From Psococerastis gibbosa (lineage: Eukaryota; Arthropoda; Insecta; Psocodea; Psocidae): a DNA stretch of 64,000 nucleotides. This document shows, one piece after another, positions 36,060 to 47,320 of the stretch (position 1 is the stretch's first letter; each line of letters starts with the position of its first letter). The notes beneath the pieces are model-generated. The model was not told where the DNA came from and ran no database searches. It saw nothing but the letters and a program-made list of their open reading frames with translations. The position numbers were made by a program, and so were the translations under genes. Where the stretch lies: NCBI GenBank assembly GCA_963971405.1, contig OZ020491.1, positions 5,636,855 through 5,700,854 of the forward strand, in the 5' to 3' direction.

Positions 36060-38105
36060 ATGAACTTTTCGCTCAGTACAGCTACAGAGGATGTACATCC
36101 AACTCCACCACATGAATTAAATATCAGTCTCGAGAACCAGTCAGTCAACAGTTCATTAACTGAACCATTTCAACCCTCTGATGGCGATAGTGACCCAGAC
36201 TATTCACCCGAACAAAGGAAGCGCAAAAAGTTACCTTTTAACTTGAATACTTCTGCAGACACTCTTCAGAGTTTGAACTCGCCTCTCAGAAAAGCTACTG
36301 AAGTTCAACTACCAGCTCCAACAACTAATTTTGCGGATGTGAGTGATGCTGGTCTTAACGCATCTCTGACCCCCATGGCACCTAGCCCTTCTCCAGCTCC
36401 TATTGCTGGACCAAGCACATTGTCAAAGGGTGGAGGCAAAGTAAAGGGTCTGGGATCAAAGACACTTGCGCACTCATTGCGTGAAAAAGGAAAGGATTAT
36501 CTTGGGTACAAAGTAAAGAAAGGAGAAAATAAAATCGATAGAATTGAAAGAACTTCACGAAAAATTAAAAACCGCTGCTCGTCGGAGAAATGCAAAAAAA
36601 GTTCTGCCTTCTTTTGTAACACCATTTTGGAAGACATCAGGCAAGAGTTATTTGAACAATTTTGGCAAAATATGACTTGGGACCAACGAAAGGCTTACGT
36701 GTCCGCATTAGTAGACAAAATTCAAACAAAGCGCCCTAAAAATGACAATTCCTGAAGAAATTCAACATTCGTATGTCATTTAAAGATAAATGACCAGCGT
36801 TTAAGGGTTTGCAAGAATATGTTTCTAGCAACATTTGCCATAGGAGAAGCCATGGTGCATTCTTGGGTTGCAAAGGGGGGACCGAGCGGTCTCAGCCATC
36901 AGAAGGTAGCCAGAAAAGGAGCCTTGAAGGAAGATGAACTAACCTTTTTAGAGGAGTTCATCGATATGCTGCCTAAACTGCCTTCCCATTACTGTCGCAA
37001 GTCGTCTTCAAAATTATACCTCGAAGCAAACTTTGAAAATAAAACTGAATTTCACAATGAGTATAAAAGATTCTGCGTTGGTGAGGGGAAAACTCCTGTG
37101 GCGTTAACAACCTTTCGCAAGGCTCTAAAACGCAAAAAAGTTGCCCTGTTTTCACCTAAAAAAGACTGGTGTGATACCTGTTCTTCCCACAAAGCTGGAA
37201 ATGTGGATGACGTTACTTGGCGAAACCACATGGCTGAAAAGGATCGCGCTAGAGCGGAAAAGGATGCAGATAAAGAGCGCGCAAAAAATGGAGAGGCAGT
37301 GGTACTTACTATGGACCTACAAGCTGTTCAACTCGTTCCATACCTAAATGCAAGTGCGTTGTATTACAGGACAAAATTGGTTTGCCATAATTTTACGGTG
37401 TACGACTTGACTAGCCATGCAGTCATGTGTTATTGGTTTACAGAAACAGCGACCGATTTGACAGCCTCTACATTTATTTCTTGTTTGGAACACTATTTAA
37501 AAACTCGCTGCGTTGATAAAAAAGTTCCAACTATCATTTACAGTGATGGCTGTACTTACCAGAACCGCAACGCTATCATGTCCAGTGCTCTGAGCAACCT
37601 CGCCATAAAATTCAAACTATCAATTGAACAGAAGTTTCTAATTAAGGGACACACCCAAATGGAGTGTGACAGTGTACATTCAGCTATAGGTCGCAAAGTA
37701 AAAAAAAAAGAAATGTACCTTCCATCGGATTATTTGAAAGTGACAAGGGAAGCAAGAAAAAAGCCATTTCCATACGAAGCAGAGCTTTTTGATTTCAGTT
37801 TTTTCAAAGACTATACAAACAGTCAATCCTATACTTCAATACGACCAGGAAATTCATTAAATGATCCCAAAGTAACAGACCTACGCCTGATTGCGTATTA
37901 CCCTGATGGCAGCATTAAGGTAAAAACATCTTTTGATGGGGCATTGCAGGCGTTGCCACGGCGGCGAAAGCAATTACAATTGGAGGAACCAGTCGCAAGA
38001 AAAACGGCGCTGAAGATTAGTCAGCGAAAATATGATGATCTCCAGTACCTTAAAAGTGTTCTGCCGGCTGATTGTCACTCTTTTTTCGACTTATTACCCC
38101 ATTAA
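36060..38105 (+). pseudogene. Transposase of the 3.68 kb element, DUF7869-like DDE protein, interrupted by one in-frame TGA
   Basis: An open frame runs from at least 36014 (acceptor TTTCTAG) to TAA at 38105 and is broken only by TGA at 36753-36755. The 21 codons after it lead without a shift into the downstream half. From the ATG at 36060 the protein would be about 681 residues including the stop position. The N-terminal part is acidic/Pro-rich, followed by a basic and helical region. After the stop come VCKNMFLATFAIGE (family-typical), a CDTCSSH zinc-like motif, and three acidic motifs: LTMDLQ, IIYSDGCTYQNRN and GHTQMECDS, which I read as the DDE triad. Such proteins are common, uncharacterised entries in arthropod and cnidarian genomes. 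The stop could be a CGA-to-TGA (CpG decay) change. I treat the copy as recently inactivated, although readthrough cannot be excluded. Confidence 0.85.
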
Positions 38106-38368
38106 ACTCTAAAAACTGATTGGTGGTTATTATTTTATATTATTATTTATACAAGAAAAACCTCGTATGTGCATGCAATGAACCAAAATCTGAGAATGAA
38201 ATATATCGTAAGTAACATTTCTCCTTAAGTATTAAGTAAAGTTAAATTTCTGACTTACTAGGTAAAAAAGAGACGGCACGACATGAAAAAGGAGCCAATA
38301 ATTTGATCCCAAGCTTTAATATTGACTAGAAAATTAGTTTTTTCACTCTCCTGAACAATTTGCAATTT

Positions 38369-38400
38369 GTTAGTTACGAGGTATTACTTTGCAGCCGACG
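38369..38400 (-). repeat. Right terminal inverted repeat of the 3.68 kb transposon
   Basis: Reverse complement of 34722-34753 with one mismatch. Followed by AATG at 38401-38404. Confidence 0.93.
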
Positions 38401-38404
38401 AATG

Positions 38405-39080
38405 GCTTTAAAGAGAGCTCTCTTTTGTCCAGGGGCGCCCCCCATCCGTTAAGCGAATAAGGCGACCACTCGAAGCCCCGCACTTTTGTAGAAATTCACT
38501 ACCGCACTTGCTTTGCGCTTATTTATTCAAAAACTTTCCCCCAGAGGAGACCCCCACTCCCCCTGTTCCCTGCGGCTCCCCTGCTGCCTGTTTTTTTATT
38601 AAATTCTTCGTCTGTAAAATCGAAAAAGTTCCCTGCCAAAATGCGTAAAACCAAACTATTTCAGATCTATTTTGCCAAAACGAATCTTCGGGGAGACCCT
38701 GGACCCCCTGCTTAGCAATAATATATCTTAACAAAATTAATTATGGTTGGAATAATTAATACACTATGCTTTTATTTTATTCATTATATTAATATTGCTC
38801 AAAAATAATAAAAGTTAACGATTGAAAACTGGGAATTTTTACATTCATTTTTTTAATTTATTTATATTTATGTACTTATATATACTGTATGTATATACAC
38901 GCAAACATGGAATTTAACAATTGTTTTAATAAAAGAAGGCAGCGACGTCGTTATTTATAAACACCCGTGTGCATACAGTAAGTAACAACACACTTTAAGT
39001 GGTTGTAGGACAACCCAGTACAGTAGTACAGTACATTAGAATGATATTTTACTAGCCACAGACATTATATACTTCTTGCT
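38405..39080. other. AT-rich DNA with a GC-rich repeat patch
   Basis: 38530-38715 resembles the 8560-8880 tandem unit theme (GGGGAGACCCTGGACCCCC). No gene was seen. Confidence 0.5.
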
Positions 39081-39081
39081 A

Positions 39082-39469
39082 TGGTGACCATTCCATTGAC
39101 CGGCTAGGGCTATTTCCCAAAACGGTGACGTGGTAGCAGATATTCAAGACTTAGGCGGGGTTTCCACCGACCTCGCATTGCAGAATTGACGGAAATGTTT
39201 ATTTTCCTCTATGCCATAGTTAAAATTGATCAATGATCATACAGTAAAATCACAAACAAACAAACTAAAATTAAAAAATGGCTTCATGGGGTATGTTAAT
39301 TACAAACATTTTAATAGATTTCTATAAAAAGAAAAAGAAACATTTCCGTCAATGTCATTTGCAATATGCAATGCGAGGTCGGTGGAAACGGTACCTAAGT
39401 CTTGAATGTCTGCTACCACGTCACCGTTTTTGGAAATAGCCCTCTAGCCAGTCAATGGAATGGGCACCT
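39082..39469. mobile_element. Nested palindromic MITE, clearest example
   Basis: Outer arms start GGTGACCATTCCATTGACCG and end at CAGTCAATGGAATGGGCACC. The inner element (39154-39395) begins GGCGGGGTTTCCACCGACCT and lies at the exact centre of the outer palindrome: left context AAGACTTA, right context TAAGTCTT, so a TA is duplicated. Confidence 0.9.
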
Positions 39470-39899
39470 ATGCACCCCTGGATTACCCCTAAACCTGTCA
39501 ATATTTATTTGTTATTTAATTCACCTATCATATAGATAACAAACCACCCAAAGCTGTCAGTGACTTGCTAAAAGCTTGAAAACTAATAAGAATTATTACA
39601 AAAAAAATATTTTCATTCAGAGTTTTGGTTTCACGTGGCACAAAAATCACTCCATTCCACATAAGAAAATTAAATTTTTCCTGTAATTTTCTTAAATTCT
39701 TCGTTTTCAAGCCTTCAAATAACGCACTGACATTTTCATGTGTCATCTATTTAAGGTGCCTTTACCTAAGTACAAGTTGTTAAGAACTAGGCCTATAAAA
39801 GTATTTAATCACTATGCAACATACTTCCATATAAAGAAATTTTAATTTTATGTAATATGTATAGGCAAACATGTCGACGCTACTGAGGCTTCTGAGCTG

Positions 39900-39970
39900 T
39901 TTTGTACCATGGCCGCAGCCAGAGGGGGGTCCAGGGGGTTTGGAACCCCCCCCCCCCGAAAATGAAGAAT
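39900..39970. repeat. Poly-G/poly-C element fragment
   Basis: CATGGCCGCAGCCAGAGGGG followed by a long C run, same theme as 3170-3783. Confidence 0.55.
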
Positions 39971-41000
39971 AAACATAAAGTGACAGGTTAAGGGGTGTTA
40001 TGCCGTGGTGACACTATGGCAACTCAGACTTTGCCACAAATTGTAACAACACCTATATAAATGTCATTTGGACACCCCTAGTACGGTACAACGTGTAATT
40101 TTGAAGTACGGTACCTATACTTATTCGCCTTATAAGTCTTGAACCAATAAAATTAATAAACAACTAACGTTACTTAGGCTATTTAAATTTTCTCCATAAA
40201 GTATAATCATGCACAGTCAAATGTCAATAATCAACATTAATATTTTTGACGTCACTGCCCTAATCACTTTTAACAATGGAATTATTACTATATTATAGAA
40301 ATGACAAAGAGAGAAGATATATTGTAGCAGGTATTCTATAGTAGTACCACCTCAGTATGCATTCAGATAAAACCTTTTATAGCCTATAATTTTGTTCAGC
40401 ACCGTTTCAGGCACTGAGTGTAAAATACTTGGAAAACGTGTATAGTTTTACACGTGTTTTACACCCCGCGCGGTGCTGTGTTGCGTGGCTAAGTGATTAA
40501 CACTGCTTACAGGTGGAGCATGTGATGGTGGCGGGTATTATTGCTTTATTTGATCATGGATGAGAACGGTTAAGTTCCAAAAAATGGTGGTATTATCGTC
40601 CTTAATGGTGCTTTTGCATACGAATTTTGAGTAGACCTGCAGTCAACGCAAGTTAAAGAAAGTTCTATCGACAAATCTTATAGTCGCTGCCAACATTTTG
40701 GTGAACTTGACTGCTGTCTTCCATACATCAATTGGTACTTAAGAGTCTTAATTTTAATGACAAATATCTATACCTACAACGGATTTTCGTCATTAAAATT
40801 CCGCATTCCGTTACTACAAAGTAGCCTACTTACAAAAAGTAAAATTGGGAATCCTAAACTTCCCCACTTCACGGAAATAAATATGAATTACTACAGTTAC
40901 TAAATTGTCAGCAGAAATAGCACCAACAAAAAAGAAAAACTTACCCAATCAATTTTTTAAGCCATTTTAATACGGTAATAAAACTAATCCACTCTAAAGC
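39971..41000. other. No gene or repeat recognised
   Basis: AT-rich sequence, no coding signal. Confidence 0.5.
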
Positions 41001-41065
41001 GACTTCGGTGGCAAGGTGGTACCTATTTAGTGACTTAGTGAGGCGATTGAAGAGATTAACCTTTA

Positions 41066-41068
<3 letters not shown>
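41001..41068 (+). repeat. Family B, copy 4 (internally deleted)
   Basis: CGACTTCGGTGGCAAGGTGG joins directly to TAGTGAGGCGATTGAAGAG and then runs into AAT repeats. Confidence 0.75.
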
Positions 41069-41102
<34 letters not shown>

Positions 41103-41267
41103 TTTTTTTTTCTTTTTTTTTCCCAGCCGGTACCCCCAGCACTGGGAGCATTTAATAGAAAGAATACAATACAACATTAAAGAAAATAATCGTTTTTACC
41201 GGAATACTGCATGTAAGCCCCATAAGGGAGGCTTGTGGCAGGATTCGCCAAAAGACTACAAAAAGTT

Positions 41268-41314
<47 letters not shown>
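41067..41314. repeat. Two AAT trinucleotide microsatellites
   Basis: (AAT)n at about 41067-41102 and 41270-41314. Confidence 0.9.
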
Positions 41315-41315
<1 letters not shown>

Positions 41316-42265
41316 TCACTTTTTTTTTACTTTTTTCCTTGACCGGTAACCCCGGACAAGGTGCATATATTGAGAACAACAATTTGTTATTAATCAGCAT
41401 TATCACGCTCAAGCTTCCGCTTATCGAGCGATCATAGTGCAGTGGCACTGCAAGATATAAATATAATTAATAGTAATTAATAATAATAAACCATTGTATA
41501 GTACTCACTCTAGCTTTCTGCAATGAGTGAGATCCTTCTGACCCCGAGGGATGTATTTATATATATTTATTATTTATACTATTATATATTATTATATATT
41601 GATGTAAAATTATATGTATAATGAAATGGCTAATAGTCTGTATTTAAAATTAAGTATTTTTTTAATTTTTTTTTTATTTTCCCTATTTTGTTCAATTCTT
41701 TTAGTTTAAGTGGCAAAAAAACGTACTGCTTACGCTTAGCGCATGCAACAATCAATCGCAATAAATCTTTGTTGACAAACAATTTTTTATATAATTATTA
41801 TTCCTATAGATTACTTTATTTAGGATAGCGTACCCTTATTCCCGGATACTTAAGTCACTCTTTTGCGTTGGTGCTATAACTGTTGTGGAGTACAGCCTGT
41901 ATTGTACAGGTTGTACCTACTTTAAATTTCTACGGTTTCTGAAGCTTTAAAACTTATATGTACAATCATTGGCCTTTAATAGGCCTATGTATATAGGCTA
42001 TTGACCACAGCCTCAAAGAATTAGGCTAGCTTGCATTGTATTGCATTTATCGATTTCACTAAAAATCTAAATTCATTTACTACCGACAATATAAAAGTGC
42101 ACTAATAATAGTGAGACCTAAACATTATAAAGAAAGGCTATACTTAAGTAGGCCTGTAAGCAGCGTAGCTAGCGTGAGAAATATTTTCTTGAACAAAAAA
42201 TGTAAAGCGACCATTACACACCTGATAAGAGAATTGCTGGTATTAGAAACTTACTCCGAGTTGAA
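41315..42265. other. AT-rich DNA, nothing recognised
   Basis: No coding or RNA signal. A half copy of the 19656-19834 MITE follows at about 42267. Confidence 0.5.
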
Positions 42266-42342
42266 CCATAGCAGAAAAATCACGGTAAGTTGACTGAAGG
42301 ATACTGTGCAAATGTTACGCGTACAAATGATAAAATTAAGAG

Positions 42343-42857
42343 TGTAGGAAATTGGTAGCCCGAAATTTAATACTTTTTTATTTTTTATTCAATTAACTTA
42401 GCAAGTTATTAAAATATTGGTTGTAGAATACTACCTACTTTATTCATCACATAATAGGGTATTATTCATTTTTGGTTTTGAAGATTTTTCGTGGTACGTG
42501 AATTGTTAGCTCTCAACCATTTTTATGAAAAAACTACGGTACAAAAATGAAAAATACCCTATAATGTTATGCATGAAGTAGTCTTCTACAACTTAAATGA
42601 GCCAAATCTTTAATATCTTGCTTTGTTAATTAATCGGGGTTTCCTCATACGTCAATGGTCAATGGTAAATATGGTTTTGACGTGGTAGCAGACATTTTTA
42701 GTATGTCTTTAATGTCTGCTAAAACGTCAATATCACATTTACCATTGGCCATTGACGTATGTGGAAACCCCGCCTTAAATAAAAAGAAGTCTGTAAAAAG
42801 AACGGATTTTGGGTACGGTACGTATTTCCTATGGGACTTAGGCCTACACTCTTAAGT
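42343..42857. mobile_element. MITE related to 22680-22918, interrupted by another MITE
   Basis: Left part GTAGGAAATTGGTAGCCCGA, right part ends TATTTCCTATGGGAC...ACTCTTAA. It is split at TTAA by the element at 42634-42774. Confidence 0.82.
42634..42774. mobile_element. Palindromic MITE inserted at TTAA
   Basis: GGGGTTTCC...GGAAACCCCGCC palindrome. TTAA lies on each side (42630-42633, 42775-42778). The related uninterrupted MITE at 22849-22860 has a single TTAA there. Confidence 0.87.
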
Positions 42858-43167
42858 TTTAAAATATTAATAATCGACAAATGGATTAAGATTTAAAATT
42901 CTGAATACATCACATGAAGACAAATCGAATGATAGAAAAAAATCATATTTTTAAGGAGTCTCAAGTTACCTTAGTTTGCACTTGTGATGCAGTAGATCAT
43001 ACTTGACATATGATGGCTGGGCCCTTACATCAAGAAATAGGGGGACGCGATCCGACGACTCTTAGAAAATAAGTCAGTGAGCGACTGGATGCTATGTACT
43101 ACAAGGATTCGTCTAGCTTAGAAAACTCCCAAATGAAAATAATGAAGAGTGGCGTGAAATACTACTA

Positions 43168-43360
43168 GTACTAACTTCCCTAACTTGCTTACGGACCATC
43201 TCTTAGTGAAAGCTTTCTACGGTGTCACTGAGGCACTAGCACGACGGCAATGACATAACTACCTGATTTTGACGATATTTTGACGATTTTACTTTATACT
43301 TTCTTTTCGAATACGTCTTGTTGATTACTTCATTGCATAATTTAACAGAAATATATTTAT
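43168..43360 (+). pseudogene. LINE 3' end, second copy
   Basis: Matches 15545-15745: CTTCCCTAA...TTGCTTA, CATCTCTTAGTGAAAGCTTT, GATTTTGACGATATTTTGAC. Confidence 0.8.
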
Positions 43361-43745
43361 TTAAAGTCCTTACGACTAGTCTACGCTGCATCATCATGTG
43401 AGCACTTTTGGCCTCTAAATTATACTGGTAAAATACAAGTCGCGAAGTGTTAGGCTAGGACCCCTCAAATTTTACAGCTATACAAATATTATTACTGTAG
43501 TATTTTCAAGTTTAACTACTTATTTAGCGCAAAAAACACTAATCATGAGCTCAAGTTACTCAAACAATGCTCTTTAAGAGTCAGATTACAAAATATTTGT
43601 AGACAAGGAATGGTTTGCGTATTTTTGACGTAATTAATTAATTTTATGTTCCACAGCCGCAAAGAAATGAAAATATTTATCTATAACAATGTCCTAAGGG
43701 ACTCTTTATGAACTACTTATAGCTATTACCTACTCCTTTACTTTT

Positions 43746-44600
43746 TGCTTTCCAATTTATACGTAGTATAAGGAAAGCTTTGTGATGGTCGAAATTTTCG
43801 ATTCCGAGATTTCAACGGATTTACACGTTTTGAGGTCCCAGGAACCCAAAAAAGACGTTTTTACGAAATGTCTGTCTGTCTGTCTGTACGTCTGTATGTC
43901 TGTCTGTGCGTCGATTTCCGGGCAAACTACCCGGTCGATTTTGATGAAATTTTGCATGTAGGTTTATAAAAATCATACCTCGGAAATTTTTTTTATTTGG
44001 GCCTAATTAATTTGGGGGGTTTTATTCTCAAAAAACTCCGAAAAAACGTCTAAAAAAATTATTTCTCAAAAACGGCTCCAACGATTTCTTTTAAATTCAC
44101 ATATATTGTAGTCGTTATTAATGTTAACGAAATGCGGGGAGTCCCTTGCCCCTTGATAGGTTGCTTCTGGGGGTTAGAAAATAAAAACAACTAAATTTTA
44201 ATGAAAAATGACTAAAATACAATTTTTCTGCGAAATTCTATCGATGATTTCTACCTTCAGGCATGTTTTAGGTGTTAAATTGAGTAACCCAGAAAAGCAT
44301 TTGGTTTTGTAAAAAAAAAATGTTTTTCGAAAAAATTATAGAAAATTCACGCTCAAATGCGTGCCCTGCCAGTATTGCTGTGTGGTAATGTGTTGGTCTG
44401 ACCTATCTAGAATTTACCTCACCTCCAGTGACGTCAGGTGGACAACCCCCCCCCCCCCTCCCCCCCTCCCCCTCCCCGAGATATCGGAAATCTAACCATA
44501 GGAAAATTATTTACCAAGAAATTACTCATTTTCTCTATCTACTAATTTTGATAAATTGGAAAGCATGTTCTAGTAAACTCGGACCGGTTCTTTTTATTGT
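43746..44600 (+). repeat. Family C, copy 2
   Basis: From GCTTTCCAATTTATACGTAG to TGATAAATTGGAAAGCATGT and ACTCGGACCGGTTCTTT, with an internal (CTGT)n tract and a poly-C block. Confidence 0.92.
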
Positions 44601-45275
44601 TTCCGTATGAATTTTTGGCCATTGGCAAACTGGTATACGTCCTCGATGTCTACCTACACCGGCGACAAGCAATAATGGACAAGCTGAGATAAGCTTACAA
44701 TTGACGCAATGAAACAAGCGAAAGCTTGACTTAACCAAGTACAGATACGAGTAAATGAAAGTACTTAGTTGTATTTAAAATTAATAATGGATTATATTTT
44801 TTATAAGCTACCCTCGCATGCCCCCAGTTTTGATCCCAGCATCATTTACGGGACTTCACTAAATCCCAATAAAGTGCATTAAACCAATTTTACAGAATAG
44901 AGGTAATTTAGTTGGGGAAATTGACAGCTTTTAAAGAAAGCTTGCATTTTCTATGAATTTTTTATCACACCACTTTTGACTTTCCTAACTTTGCGGCTGT
45001 GGAACGATAAATTAATTAATAATGTCAAAATTAAATTTAGACCTGTACGTTTCTTGTTCACAAAATAATTAGAAATTTGTCTCTTAATTTATACAATTGT
45101 GTCTCCAATGTGGAATTACAAAAATACATAGCTATGCAGCGAAAACTTACATTCTTAGTTATTCTACAATTTTTTTTAATTCAATTAAAACCTAGCATAC
45201 GACGGACCAATATGATCCAAGAAACTATTTTTTTTTAAAGGCAGTGCACTCTTAATGGGCTGAGCTTACGAATTA

Positions 45276-45670
45276 GGCGTGGTTTCCACCGATCGGCAAG
45301 TGCAAAATACACATACGGTGACGTGGTAGCAGATATCATTAATAAAGACGGGGTTTCCACCAACCTCTCATTGCAGAATGCAAATGACATTGACGGAAAT
45401 TTAAATTTTTCTTTTTATAGTAATCTATTAAAATGTTTGTACATAACATATCCCATGACGCCATTTTTTAATTTTAGTTTGTTTGTTTGTGATTTTACTC
45501 TATGATCGTTGATCAATTTTAACTATGGCATAGAGTAAAACAAAAGTTTCCGTCAATGTCATTTGCATTCTGCTATGAGAGGTCGGTGGAAACCCCACCT
45601 TTATTAATGATATCTGCTACCACGTCACCGTATGTGTATTTTGCACTTGCAGGTCGGTAGAAACCGCGCC
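45276..45670. mobile_element. Nested palindromic MITE
   Basis: Outer GGCGTGGTTTCCACCGATCG ... CGGTAGAAACCGCGCC. Inner about 45347-45599, GACGGGGTTTCCACCAACCT ... GGTGGAAACCCCACC, at the palindrome centre. Confidence 0.88.
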
Positions 45671-47170
45671 TAACACCAAGCAAAAAGGTTTTATATATAC
45701 TGTTTAAGCTTTTGAAAGGTTGATGCGAGACTTAGTAAGAAGAAAATTTTGAAAAAAATAAGATATTGTAGAAAAAGCGGGGCTTACGCACTTTTTTTAG
45801 TACCTAGGTAGTAAAGATTATAGATTTTTACAGACGAAGGTTCAAGTGTAACTCGAGAGGGGTCCAGGGTCCACCACAGGGAAATTGTTTGAAAAAAAAC
45901 CAAAATAGTGGGGATTAGGCATTTTAAAAACAAAACACAATATAGATTTTACAGATGAACTCTTATTTATAAACATTCAAGCAGGGGGGGGGGGAGGGCA
46001 CGGGGTTTCCGCGGGTGATTTCTTAATACACTAAATATAATAGACGTGACATATAGTGCGTTTGTTGATATACAACGTCAGACCAAGCGTGAGGCCTACC
46101 CATTGACCCTAAGGAGGGTGAGGGGGCAAGAGCCCCCAAAAACACCTCTGCATACGGGCTTGTCATTATTCTTAAATCCAATAAGTTACGTTTTTGGATA
46201 AATTAAAAAAAATGTGCCACAGAAACAAGCAGGCGCGGATCTAGAATGAGGCCAAGGAGGAGGCTAAGATTAAATACGAATAAAAAAGATGAATGCCAAA
46301 AATTGCTAATCAGAGGCGGTCCCAGACCTCTTAAAAGGGGGAGGCACTTGTCAGTGGCGTAACGAGAGGTTTTCGAAAGGGGCGGTGCATAATTTGGCGC
46401 CCCTCCAACCATTTTCATAAAAGTGTATAATGTGCACATCGCTCGTGGGGCCATAAATGAGATATAATAAAATAAAATAAATGTCAAAGTATATTTGAAT
46501 ATAAAATATGTGGCCGTAACTAACACCAATTGGAGCCACAGTTCCGGAAGTCCTTCACCCTGGTCAACACGTGCAGTGTCCGTTATTTATAAATAAAATC
46601 ATGTTTATTAACGACCCCTGCCAATAACGGCCACAGAGTGCTGCTCAAAATGTAGGGATTTCATGAAAATTTTTAGTTTTTGCAATAAAAAATGATTATT
46701 CCATTTGGCTATAAAGTAAACGTAACATTTTGCCGGAGAGTGCAATGCCTTTTTTCTACCCAGCTGACTAGACCAATTACTTTAGTGCCTACCTGGCCAA
46801 ATTGCCTAATTAATAAATTAATTTTTCATCTTTACACTTAAAATATAAAATTCTCTATACAAATTGTATTGCTGACTGTGCGTCAATATACCACCATAAC
46901 AAATAACAGCACATGAAATTATTCTACTGTATGGAAACTTCCCAGCTACCGCATCATAATTTGGCCGGTTTTATGATATGTATTCAATGGTTATTTCAGG
47001 TATTTTAATATGATATGTAAGTTAAATCTTACGTAACCGCAAGATGACAGCCTGTATTCATTCAAAATTAATTAATGTCACATTCTTTATTTTTTCACAA
47101 TTATCTATACCTACTCATAATTTCTAATAGTAAGAATATAAAAAAGGAAAATTTGATAATTTGTCAATAA
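45671..47170. other. Degenerate repeat DNA
   Basis: G run at 45986, and a GGCGGTCCCAGACC...CAGTGGCGTAACGAGAGG segment that looks like overlapping hAT-type element ends (46200-46470). TAACTAACACCAATTGG at 46517 recurs near 7462. No gene was seen. Confidence 0.5.
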
Positions 47171-47171
47171 C

Positions 47172-47320
47172 TAGTTTCCACCGACCTCTCATTGCAGAAT
47201 GCAAAGACATTTCCGTGGTAGCAGACGTTCAAGACTTATTAATGATATATGAATGATATCTGCTACCACGTCAATGTCTTTGCATTCTGCAATGAGAGGT
47301 CGGTGGAAACCCCGCCTAAA
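47172..47320. mobile_element. Palindromic MITE (same outer family)
   Basis: TTTCCACCGACCTCTCATTG and its complement CAATGAGAGGTCGGTGGAAA enclose GTGGTAGCAGACG...CTGCTACCACG. Confidence 0.87.

Larger units (their letters stand above)
34722..38400 (+). mobile_element. Near-intact DNA transposon, 3.68 kb, 32-bp TIRs, 4-bp AATG target duplication (Sola-like?)
   Basis: The left end begins CGTCGGCTGCAAAGTAATAC. The right end (38369-38400) is its reverse complement over 32 bp with one mismatch, at position 30. AATG lies directly outside both ends (34718-34721 and 38401-38404). The interior carries a DDE-type transposase gene on the + strand and a secondary poly-C element (about 35253-35425). A 4-bp duplication and a large unspecialised DDE protein would fit the Sola superfamily; that assignment is inference. 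The element lies between PPM1G and the HS3ST gene. Confidence 0.9.

Noticed and set aside
46203-46529. 108-codon minus-strand frame
   Set aside because: Spans degenerate element ends and has no motif. Chance ORF.
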